Positions 6,424 to 12,831 of a stretch of DNA of 16,436 bases are shown here, piece after piece. Source of the stretch: Bacillota bacterium (GTDB taxonomy: Bacteria; Bacillota; Clostridia; Peptostreptococcales; Anaerovoracaceae); contig JAEEIC010000253.1 in assembly GCA_016281165.1 (NCBI GenBank), positions 1-16,436 on the forward strand, written 5' to 3'. The translations under genes and the position numbers were made by a program. Below the pieces are notes generated by a model. That model did no database searches. It saw nothing but the letters and a program-made list of their open reading frames with translations, and had not been told where the DNA came from. The number at the start of each line of letters is the position of its first letter. Position 1 is the first letter of the stretch.

Positions 6424-7623
6424 ATGATAAGCAGCAAGCTGCAGATGCGGCGCTTTGAGAACGCCGTGAAAGATCCCGCCATGATAAGCGCCATGCTCGA
6501 CCAGATGATCACCGTACACGTCGGATGCTTCGACGAGGAATATCCCTACGTCGTGCCTCTGACCTTCGGCTATGAGATCGCGGACGGCAAGCTGATAGTC
6601 TACCTGCACTCGGCTAAGGACGGCCACAAGAACGATCTCTGGGAAAAGGATCCCCACGTCGCCCTCACCTTTTCCACATATTACAATCATCCCGACAGGC
6701 TCTACCGGGGCCGCATGCACGATTACCGCTCGGTAATGGCCCTGGGAAAGATAGAAAGGATAGACAGGAAGCTGCAGCCCTCGCTGCACGCGAACGCCAT
6801 GCAGCGCATACTGAGGCACAACGCCAGGCGGCCCTCCCAGTTCAGCGTTCCCCACTACATGTTCATGGCCGTTTACCGCGTCGTCTGCGACTGGGACAAC
6901 GTCGTCGGCAAGATGGAGAACCCGGTGGAGACTCCGGAAGAGATACCCTTCCCCGACGTCTATAACCTTCCCGAAAGGAACGACCCATACGACGCGGCTT
7001 ACTTTTATCATAAGAAGAAATACCAGCCGGCCGAGGGAGTATGGCCGGCCGCCCTGCCCCCCGCGGGCGAATGGAAAGACACTCCCCTTCCGCTTTTGGG
7101 CGCGGAGACGGAGCTCGCTTTTTCCTGGAGCGTCAGGCGGGGCTTTGAAGACGCCGATATAGACGTCTCCGCCCTGGTGCTGGATGAGGACGGGAAGGTC
7201 CCGCGCCGCTACGACATGGCTTTTTATAACCAGCCCATGGACAGAGGCCGCTTCGTGATCCTCGCCGGTGACGACGCTCTCTCCGCCGTACGCGGCAGCG
7301 AGAGCCTGCGTCTCAAGCTCGGTCAGGCCCCGGACTACGTCGCTTCGGCCCTCGTCATCCTCAGCCGCTATCAGGCGGACAGGCTCGGGAGCGGTCTTGA
7401 GGCCATATCCTCCCTGAACGTCAGCGTAAGAGATATCTCCGCGGGAACGGTCCCCGCTTCATTCAGCGTGCCTTCCGGGGCTCTCAGCGGCCCTTCCTGC
7501 CTCCTGATGAGGCTGGACAGGAAAGAGGACGGCTGGACCCTTTCGAAGCTCCTGCGGCCTTTTGAGAGCTGGAGGATACTCGATCAGGCCGCCCTCTTCG
7601 GACTCGCGAAGTGGCAGGAATAA
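6424..7623 (+). CDS. PNPOx-like flavin-binding domain fused to a TerD domain
   Basis: This 399-residue protein has two domains. Residues about 8-165 resemble the pyridoxamine 5'-phosphate oxidase-like/NimA-type FMN-binding split barrel: an MRRFENAV-type start, VHVGCFDEEYPYVVPLTFGYE, and YLHSAKDGHKNDLWEKDPHVALTFS. Residues about 220-395 resemble TerD of the tellurite/stress-response family: DIDVSALVLDEDGKV, MAFYNQP, LAGDD, then a C-terminal beta-sandwich. In classical TerD an acidic GDNxTGxGxGDDE-type stretch binds calcium; here it reads GDDALSAVRGSESLRL, so calcium binding is probably weakened or lost. The start at 6424 is preferred because GGAAAGGA (6408-6414) lies nine bases upstream; a GTG at 6400 would precede that site. 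The gene stands alone, with a convergent neighbour and no other ter genes. A redox- or stress-related cytoplasmic role is plausible, but the reaction is unknown. Both domain calls are by eye, the first firmer than the second. Confidence 0.82.
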   Translation: MISSKLQMRRFENAVKDPAMISAMLDQMITVHVGCFDEEYPYVVPLTFGYEIADGKLIVYLHSAKDGHKNDLWEKDPHVALTFSTYYNHPDRLYRGRMHDYRSVMALGKIERIDRKLQPSLHANAMQRILRHNARRPSQFSVPHYMFMAVYRVVCDWDNVVGKMENPVETPEEIPFPDVYNLPERNDPYDAAYFYHKKKYQPAEGVWPAALPPAGEWKDTPLPLLGAETELAFSWSVRRGFEDADIDVSALVLDEDGKVPRRYDMAFYNQPMDRGRFVILAGDDALSAVRGSESLRLKLGQAPDYVASALVILSRYQADRLGSGLEAISSLNVSVRDISAGTVPASFSVPSGALSGPSCLLMRLDRKEDGWTLSKLLRPFESWRILDQAALFGLAKWQE

Positions 7624-7777
7624 GGCCATATAGGCTCTTTGCAAAATTAAAAGAATAATACCTTAATGGTCCGTCCTTTGAGAAACAGCGGGAATCAGGC
7701 CTAAAAGCGATCCGTGAAACGGCGGCAGCAAGGCCGTCCGCTAAAGCCCTCCCGTCCCCCAAGCTTAAAGATAATGC

Positions 7778-7823
7778 AAAGACCGCGGCGCCGATCCGCA
7801 AAAGATCAGGCCGCGGCCTTTTG
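7778..7823. terminator. Bidirectional terminator between convergent genes
   Basis: CCGCGG (7783-7788) pairs with CCGCGG (7811-7816), extended inward by CC/GG and GATC/GATC with small bulges. An A run lies on the left flank and CTTTT on the right, so the hairpin is followed by U residues in both directions. It fits termination of both convergent genes, although it lies about 155-190 bases from each stop codon. Confidence 0.65.
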
Positions 7824-7900
7824 ATATACTACCGGCGTTATATAACAAAGAACCATGATGGGCAGCACCTCGATCCGGTGGATCGAAAACTCATTGCAGT

Positions 7901-7977
7901 CCCTTCCCAGATCACCGTTTCATCCGGCTCTCATGGCGGGCCTTTCCCGGATCACTTTTCATCCGGCTCTCATGCAA
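7901..7977 (+). repeat. Imperfect 39-base tandem repeat, two copies
   Basis: Two units begin at 7901 and 7941. Each has the order CCTTCCC, GATCAC, TTTCATCCGGCTCTCATG. The 18-base segment TTTCATCCGGCTCTCATG is identical in both copies (7918-7935 and 7957-7974). The repeat lies just past the stop of the amidohydrolase gene in noncoding DNA, and looks like a local duplication. Confidence 0.75.
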
Positions 7978-8013
7978 GAGCTTCCCTTTATCGCCGCCCT
8001 ATCCTGTCCGTGA

Positions 8014-9618
8014 TCAGAATACCTTCTTTCCGCCCAGATAGGTCGCCAGGACCTTTATATCCTTGATCTGATCGGCGGGCACGCTGAAGGGATCGCTGCC
8101 CAGGACCGTGAAATCGGCCAGCATGCCCTTTTCGATGCGTCCCTTGATATCTTCGTCAAAGCTCGAGTACGCGCCCCCTGAGGTGTAGCTGTCGAGCGCC
8201 TGCTGCACGCTGAAGGCTTCATGCTCAAGGTAAGGACCGACGCCCTTCGCCGTCCTTCTGGTGACGGCGCACTGTATGCCTCTCAGGGCGTCCGGAAGCT
8301 CCACCGGGCAGTCGGTGCCGTTGCTCACGGTCGCGCCCTTATCCATCAGAGTCTTCCAGCTGTAGCTCGAAGAGGCCAGCTCCTTCCCCACCCTCGCCTC
8401 GACGATGTTTATATCGTAATCGAGGAAGATGCTCTGGGCGTAGACGTGAAGGCCGAGCCCGGCGATGCGGTCGAGCTGGTCGGGCCTTGAGATCTGGCAG
8501 TGGACGATGCCGCAGCGGTGGTCGGCCGGGTGATACTTCTCAAAGGCCGCCTCATAGGCGTTGAGCACGTAATCGAGACAGGCGTCGCCTATGGCGTGGA
8601 CGGCGCACTGCATGCCGTTCTTCACGGCCAGATCTATCATCACATTGAGCTGCTCCTGGCTGAAGACCGGCAGCCCGTGTGTGGAGGGATCGTCGGCATA
8701 GGGTATCGAGAGGAAGGCGGTCCTGGCGCCCAGAGCTCCGTCTCCAAGCATCTTGAGGGGCCCGATCCTGAACATATCGCTGCCGACCCCGGTGTGATTG
8801 CCCTTGTCCATGAAGTCCTGCAGGAGCTCGGGCCGGGAGAAGTTCGCCTGCTCGTAGACCCTCACCGTGAGCCTGCCCTCGGCCTCAAGCTCTTTATAAG
8901 CCTCGTTGACCAGCTCCCACTGGCCTCTTCCCGCGCCGTAGTCGTCGGTCTGGCTGCTGGTGACGCCGTAGGAATTGAGCGCCTCGCAGGCTTTGAGTAT
9001 CTTCGCCTTGATCTCTTCCTTGCCCGGCACCGGGACCTTCGAATAGGCGAAGCCCATGGCGTTGTCGAAGAACCTTCCGTCAAGCGCCCCGTTCTCGCGG
9101 CCGATGCTGCCGCCGTCGGGGACGGGAGTATCGAGAGTGACCCCGGTGAGCTCTAAAGCCTTGCTGTTGAGCACGAGGCAGTGGCCGCAGGCCCTGGTGA
9201 TCAGTATGGGGACCTCGGTGGAGACGCTGTCAAGATCGTATCTGTTCGGCATCCTGCTCACGTCGCTGAAATAGTCCTGGTTCCAGCCCCTGCCGGTGAG
9301 CCAGGAGCCTTCGGGCCACTCGCTTGAGGCCAGGAACTCCCTGAGATATTCGAGCATCCCAGCCAGGCTGCCGGTATGTTCTCCCAGCAGGGCCGAAGAA
9401 AGAGATACGCCGTAATTGAGGAGATGCATGTGGCTGTCGTTGAAGCCGGCGCATACGAAGGCCCCGTTGAGATCCTCGAATACGTCGTCGCAGGAGGCGA
9501 TGGCCGCAGCTTCCCGGTCTGATCCGGTGAAAACGAATCTTCCGTCTTCCACGGCGAAGGCCTGGACGAGGGGAAGCTCTCCGGTATATACCCTGCCGTT
9601 ATAATAGATGTGTTTCAT
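8014..9618 (-). CDS. YtcJ-type metal-dependent amidohydrolase (Amidohydro_3)
   Basis: The 534-residue protein belongs to the amidohydrolase superfamily, YtcJ-like branch, whose members hydrolyse varied amide or ester substrates; the natural substrates are mostly unknown. The expected metal and active-site residues are present: His63 and His65 in DSHMHLLNYG, Lys289 in GPLKMLGDGALGARTA (the position of the carboxylated lysine), His341 in HAIGDA, His373 in IVHCQ, and Asp436 in NGTDCPVE. A small beta-domain is formed by the N-terminus (MKHIYYNGRVYTG) and the C-terminus (GMLADFTVLGSDPF). No signal peptide is seen, so it is cytoplasmic. The ATG at 9616-9618 is preceded by an AAAGGG-like site. Upstream lies a GC-rich hairpin (9642-9678) and then the terminator of the M20 gene, so it is probably transcribed separately, but no clear promoter was found. 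It appears complete. Confidence 0.9.
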   Translation of the reverse strand: MKHIYYNGRVYTGELPLVQAFAVEDGRFVFTGSDREAAAIASCDDVFEDLNGAFVCAGFNDSHMHLLNYGVSLSSALLGEHTGSLAGMLEYLREFLASSEWPEGSWLTGRGWNQDYFSDVSRMPNRYDLDSVSTEVPILITRACGHCLVLNSKALELTGVTLDTPVPDGGSIGRENGALDGRFFDNAMGFAYSKVPVPGKEEIKAKILKACEALNSYGVTSSQTDDYGAGRGQWELVNEAYKELEAEGRLTVRVYEQANFSRPELLQDFMDKGNHTGVGSDMFRIGPLKMLGDGALGARTAFLSIPYADDPSTHGLPVFSQEQLNVMIDLAVKNGMQCAVHAIGDACLDYVLNAYEAAFEKYHPADHRCGIVHCQISRPDQLDRIAGLGLHVYAQSIFLDYDINIVEARVGKELASSSYSWKTLMDKGATVSNGTDCPVELPDALRGIQCAVTRRTAKGVGPYLEHEAFSVQQALDSYTSGGAYSSFDEDIKGRIEKGMLADFTVLGSDPFSVPADQIKDIKVLATYLGGKKVF

Positions 9619-9641
9619 GTTCGATGCCCTTTCTTTTATCT

Positions 9642-9678
9642 CCCGGGACCCGGCCGCTCTGCGCGCATCCGTCCCGGG
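9642..9678 (-). other. GC-rich hairpin in the leader of the amidohydrolase gene
   Basis: CCCGGGAC (9642-9649) and GTCCCGGG (9671-9678) form a perfect eight-base stem with a 21-base GC-rich loop. It ends about 23 bases before the amidohydrolase start codon, next to its ribosome binding site. It has no T run on the coding side, so it is not a simple terminator. A role in translation or message stability is possible. Confidence 0.4.
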
Positions 9679-9691
9679 CTTCGCCGATGCT

Positions 9692-9726
9692 TTTAAAAAG
9701 ACCGCCTATGATCATAAGCGGTCTTT
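9692..9726 (-). terminator. Rho-independent terminator of the yfcC-like/M20 operon
   Basis: On the minus strand, a perfect nine-base stem AAAGACCGC/GCGGTCTTT (9697-9705 with 9718-9726) is followed by more T residues. The loop contains the palindrome TATGATCATA. It lies 25 bases beyond the stop of the M20 gene. Confidence 0.9.
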
Positions 9727-9750
9727 GATGGATATCGAAAAATGAGGGGG

Positions 9751-10995
9751 CTACTTTACCTTCACCCTGCTCTCTCCCGTCCTCTCGGACTGGAGCTGAG
9801 TTTTTCTTTCATAGAGCTTCTTCTGCAGGGCCTCATCGGTGTAGGCGTTGAGAGCGAGGAAGGTCTGAGCGAGCACCGCCTTGTGCAGGCCCGCGAAGCC
9901 CACGGGACCGGTGCAGTTGGGCAGGAAGGCTTCCTCGTGGCATCTGCAGCCGTCGGTATTGCCTATGCCCATGTTGGCTCCCAGAGTCGGGCAGACCCAG
10001 GAGACGTTCCCTACGTCGCTGGAGCCGCTGGGAGGCTCGATGGTGGTATCGACCTCTCCTATCCCCGCTTCGGTCATGCAGGCCGCCATCTCGTCGATGA
10101 GGAAGGGATTGATCTTCAGGTTGTCGTAGCTGTTCTCCACGAACTGATAGTCCATGGTGCAGCCGGTCATGAGGCAGGCGCCTTTGGCGCAGTTGATGAC
10201 CTTCTGGACCAGCTCGTCGACGTAGGACCTTTGGGCCGCTCTGACGTACCAGAGGCTCTCGGAGAGAGCGGGCACCACGTTGGGAGCGAGCCCTCCGTTG
10301 GAGATGATGCCGTGGATCCTGGCGTCGGGAGTGATGTGCTGACGCAGGGCGTTGACGCCGTTGAACATCAGATAAGCGGCGTCGAGGGCGTTCACGCCTC
10401 TTTCGGGAGCGCCGGCCGCGTGGCTCGATACTCCGTGGAAGGTGAAGCGCAGGCTGTCCATGGCCAGATACTGAGAGCCCAGACGGGTCTCGGTGCCGCC
10501 GCCGATGTGGATCTGCATCGCCAGGTCGCAGTCGTCGTAGCAGCCGGCGTCGACCATGTTGATCTTGCCGCCGACGGTCTCTTCCGCGGGGCTCCCGGCG
10601 TAGACGATGGTCCCCTTGAAGAGGCCTCTGTCGTACATCTCCTTGAGCACATGAGCGGCGCCGAAGGTATTGGCCGCGATCCAGTTGTGGCCGCAGGCGT
10701 GGCCGTTCTGGTCCTGGTTGGGACCGTAGCCGGGCAGAGCGTCGTACTCGGAGAGGAAGCATACCTTGGGATGTCCCTCGCCGTACTCGGCCATGAAGGC
10801 GGTCTCGACTCCGGCGACCGGCCTGGTCACCCTGAAGCCGATCTTTGCGAGCTGCTCGCAGAGGTAGGCGCTGGACTTGAACTCCTGCATGCCGACCTCG
10901 GCGAAGTCGAATACAGTCTGGCAGACTTCCTCATAGAGGCTGCCGTACTGCTGCTCGATCTGACGGGCGATATCGTAAAGCTCCTGTCTTGTCAT
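9751..10995 (-). CDS. M20-family metal-dependent amidohydrolase (AbgB-like)
   Basis: The 414-residue protein is an M20 peptidase/amidohydrolase. Metal-binding residues are visible: Cys101 and His103 in HACGHNW, Glu138-Glu139 in SPAEET, His163 in QIHIGG, and His353 in RCHEEAF. The dimerisation domain (about 178-290, starting FTFHGVSSHAAGAPERG) interrupts the catalytic domain. The pattern is closest to AbgB-type aminoacyl-aminobenzoate or N-acyl-amino-acid hydrolases. The family cleaves N-acyl amino acids and dipeptides; the substrate cannot be read from motifs. It follows the YfcC-like transporter gene by 24 bases with an AAGGG site, and shares its lysine-riboswitch leader. The inferred job is therefore release of lysine from an imported acylated or peptide form. 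A lysine-pathway deacylase such as N-acetyldiaminopimelate deacetylase is an alternative. No signal peptide, so cytoplasmic. Confidence 0.9.
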   Translation of the reverse strand: MTRQELYDIARQIEQQYGSLYEEVCQTVFDFAEVGMQEFKSSAYLCEQLAKIGFRVTRPVAGVETAFMAEYGEGHPKVCFLSEYDALPGYGPNQDQNGHACGHNWIAANTFGAAHVLKEMYDRGLFKGTIVYAGSPAEETVGGKINMVDAGCYDDCDLAMQIHIGGGTETRLGSQYLAMDSLRFTFHGVSSHAAGAPERGVNALDAAYLMFNGVNALRQHITPDARIHGIISNGGLAPNVVPALSESLWYVRAAQRSYVDELVQKVINCAKGACLMTGCTMDYQFVENSYDNLKINPFLIDEMAACMTEAGIGEVDTTIEPPSGSSDVGNVSWVCPTLGANMGIGNTDGCRCHEEAFLPNCTGPVGFAGLHKAVLAQTFLALNAYTDEALQKKLYERKTQLQSERTGESRVKVK

Positions 10996-11019
10996 TTCTT
11001 TACCCTTCCCTTTCCGCGC

Positions 11020-12405
11020 TTAGAGTCCGAGGAGGACGGCGCCGGTGATCATGACGAGCTCAAGGCAGAAGAAGATGATGAAGAGCTTGCTGATCCACTT
11101 GAACCACTTGTCGACGGGGAGTCCCATCAGACCGGAGATGGTGAAGATGCCGGTGGGGATGATCATGTTGGAATAGCCGTCGCCGAAGGTGAAGGCGAGG
11201 TTGGCAGTCTGCCTGGAGACTCCGAGGATGTCGGAGAGCGGCGCCATGATGGGCATGACCGCGGAGGCCTGGCCGGAGCCGGAGGGGATGAACACGTTGA
11301 TGATGTTCTGTACTACGACCTGCAGCATCGCGGCGAGCACGCCGGACATGCCGTTGAGGGCGGAGGACAGATAGTAGAGGACGGAGTCGATGATCTGGCC
11401 GTTCTGCATGGTGATCATGATGGCCCTGGAGACGCCGACGATGAAGGCGCCTCTTACCATGGACTTGGAGGCTTCGATGAACTCGGCCGCGATCTTGCTG
11501 GGGCCGAAGCCGCCTGCGAGGCCCGCTACTACCATGGCGATGAAGAACAGGGTCGAGAGCTCGTCGATGTACCATTCCTTTACCAGTACGCCCCAGATCA
11601 TGAGGCCGATGACGGCGACGAAGATGAGGCCGCAGATGATGTGGCGGAAATTGAGGGTGGTGCCGACCATCTCTTCCCTGGTCTTATCCTTGCCCATGTT
11701 CTGGTACTCAGTTCCGTAGAGCAGTCCCTTGCTGGGATCCTTCCTGATCTTGCCGGCGTAGCGGAGCACATATACGATGCCGACGCCTTCGAAGATGACG
11801 AAGCAGACGATCCTGTAGATCATCATCTGGGGGCTGGTGGAGATGCCCGAGATGGTGTTGGCGACGCCGAGGGTGAAGGGGTTGAGTATGGCGGAAGCGA
11901 ATCCGGTCGAAACGCCGATGTAGACGATGGAGCCGCCGACGATGGCGTCATAGCCGAGCGCCGCGCTTATGCCGATGAACATCGGGTACATACCGTAGGT
12001 CTCTTCGGACATGCCCATGGTGGCGCCGAGGATACCGAAGGTGATCATGATGATGACGAAGATGATCCTGTCATCGAAGTTTGAAGTCCTGCGGATCAGG
12101 GCGCCCATGAGGGCGTCGAAGCTGCCGTTCTTTATCAGCATGTGCACGAAGCCGTAGGCGAACATGATGAAGAAGATGATGTCGGCGGTCTGTACGAAGC
12201 CCTGCTCCACCGCGTAGAATACGCCGACGGGGCCGATGTGGTTGGCTTCCACGGCGTGATAGGTGCCGGGGATGACGTAACGCCCTTCTCTTTCGAACTG
12301 ACCTGCGGGAATGATCCAGGTGAGTATGGCTGCCAGGATAACTATGCTGAAAACGACCACATAGTTATGAGGCATCTTGATCCTTCTCTTTGAATTGTTG
12401 TCCAT
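11020..12405 (-). CDS. yfcC: YfcC/ArcD-like (DcuC-superfamily) basic amino acid transporter, probably lysine
   Basis: This 461-residue integral membrane protein has about eleven or twelve hydrophobic segments. The opening MPHNYVVVFSIVILAAILTWIIPAGQFERE is typical of the YfcC family (C4-dicarboxylate anaerobic carrier fold), whose members are annotated as putative basic amino acid antiporters related to ArcD. Further landmarks are the segment containing GATMGMSEETYGMYP, STGFASAILNPFTLGVA, and IPSGSGQASAVMPIMAPLSD. ATG 12405 is chosen because a strong AAAGGAGA site lies just upstream; the open frame reaching 12510 would cover the leader hairpins and the riboswitch terminator. A complete lysine riboswitch and terminator precede it, which points to lysine (or a lysine derivative) as substrate and import as the likely direction. 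Transport direction and specificity are inferred. The M20 hydrolase gene follows in the same operon. Confidence 0.9.
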   Translation of the reverse strand: MDNNSKRRIKMPHNYVVVFSIVILAAILTWIIPAGQFEREGRYVIPGTYHAVEANHIGPVGVFYAVEQGFVQTADIIFFIMFAYGFVHMLIKNGSFDALMGALIRRTSNFDDRIIFVIIMITFGILGATMGMSEETYGMYPMFIGISAALGYDAIVGGSIVYIGVSTGFASAILNPFTLGVANTISGISTSPQMMIYRIVCFVIFEGVGIVYVLRYAGKIRKDPSKGLLYGTEYQNMGKDKTREEMVGTTLNFRHIICGLIFVAVIGLMIWGVLVKEWYIDELSTLFFIAMVVAGLAGGFGPSKIAAEFIEASKSMVRGAFIVGVSRAIMITMQNGQIIDSVLYYLSSALNGMSGVLAAMLQVVVQNIINVFIPSGSGQASAVMPIMAPLSDILGVSRQTANLAFTFGDGYSNMIIPTGIFTISGLMGLPVDKWFKWISKLFIIFFCLELVMITGAVLLGL

Positions 12406-12420
12406 GGGAATCTCTCCTTT

Positions 12421-12486
12421 CCCGGCCCTTTCAGCCGGGTCTTTACTTTCGCTGCCGGATGTTTGCCTTTTCCCGTTTTCCGGCAG
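12421..12486 (-). other. Two hairpins between the riboswitch terminator and the transporter start
   Basis: In the untranslated leader after the terminator, CTGCCGG/CCGGCAG (12452-12458 with 12480-12486) and CCCGGC/GCCGGG (12421-12426 with 12434-12439) form two short perfect stems. The second ends immediately before the AAAGGAGA ribosome binding site and could keep it exposed or stabilise the message. Confidence 0.4.
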
Positions 12487-12491
12487 ACTGT

Positions 12492-12524
12492 AATAAAAAA
12501 CTTGGCGCATTAGAATGCACCAAG
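12492..12524 (-). terminator. Riboswitch-controlled terminator (expression platform)
   Basis: On the minus strand, CTTGGTGCAT pairs with ATGCGCCAAG (12515-12524 with 12501-12510; one G-U pair) around a TCTA loop, followed by TTTTTTATT. The segment TCTAATG (12508-12514) is exactly complementary to CATTAGA in the 3' strand of aptamer helix P1 (12546-12552). This gives a mutually exclusive antiterminator: lysine binding locks P1 and lets the terminator form. Confidence 0.9.
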
Positions 12525-12539
12525 CAGAGAAATTCCGGG

Positions 12540-12732
12540 TACATCTCTAATGATAGCGCTCCATCCTCCCCTATCGGGAAGGACGACAGTCCCGGACCTG
12601 TTGGGCCCGGTCCCAACCGAAGTTTCGGACGCTCCGGTTTCGGCGTCGATCCCTTTCAGCGGACATCGCGGGCTTCCGGCCTCCGTCCGCGTACTCTTGA
12701 TCAACGCGACCTCTACCTTGAGAAAAGGTACG
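12540..12732 (-). ncRNA. Lysine riboswitch (L-box) aptamer
   Basis: Read on the minus strand, the leader carries the conserved L-box landmarks in order: AGGTAGAGGT, ATCAAGAGTA, CTGAAAGGGA, CGCCGAA, and a terminal GGAGCGCTATC. All five helices can be drawn. P1 has GTAC/GTAC and GGTAG/CTATC. P2 has GCGGAC/GTCCGC (12685-12690 with 12659-12664). P3 has AACCG/CGGTT (12635-12639 with 12615-12619). P4 has GGACC/GGTCC (12609-12613 with 12594-12598). P5 has CGTCCTTCCC closed against GGGGAGGATG around a GATA loop (about 12562-12585). The aptamer begins within a few bases of the predicted transcription start and is followed by a terminator that competes with P1 pairing. Bound lysine should terminate transcription of the YfcC-like/M20 operon. 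The T-box alternative was rejected, as no T-box sequence is present. Confidence 0.93.
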
Positions 12733-12737
12733 ACGAG

Positions 12738-12766
12738 ATAATAATACCCTGATAGTGATATGTCAA
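12738..12766 (-). promoter_or_regulatory. Sigma-A promoter of the lysine-riboswitch operon
   Basis: On the minus strand, a perfect -35 TTGACA (12761-12766) and a -10 TATTAT (12738-12743) are separated by exactly 17 bases. Transcription would start near 12731, at the 5' edge of the lysine aptamer. Confidence 0.9.
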
Positions 12767-12831
12767 TAAGTTTTTTAAAAAATTTATAATTAAATTTACA
12801 TGATCATACAATCCGGACGGAAAACAGGATC

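Larger units (their letters stand above)
7624..8013. other. Convergent intergenic region, 390 bases
   Basis: This is the gap between the PNPOx-TerD gene and the oppositely oriented amidohydrolase gene. It holds one terminator hairpin (7778-7823) and a 39-base tandem repeat (7901-7977), both listed separately. No coding potential was recognised. Confidence 0.6.

Noticed and set aside
8500..9156. A 218-codon plus-strand open frame inside the amidohydrolase gene
   Set aside because: It is antisense to a gene with all metal-binding motifs; composition and lack of a ribosome binding site mark it as a shadow.
9742..12084. A 780-codon open frame on the plus strand across the M20 and transporter genes
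   Set aside because: It is antisense to two genes with clear family motifs, it is rich in Gly, Asp, Glu, Val and Ala as expected of GC-rich antisense frames, and it shows no recognisable domain.
12492..12732. T-box leader
   Set aside because: A long structured leader with a terminator suggested a T-box at first, but the T-box sequence and specifier features are absent, while all lysine-aptamer landmarks are present.
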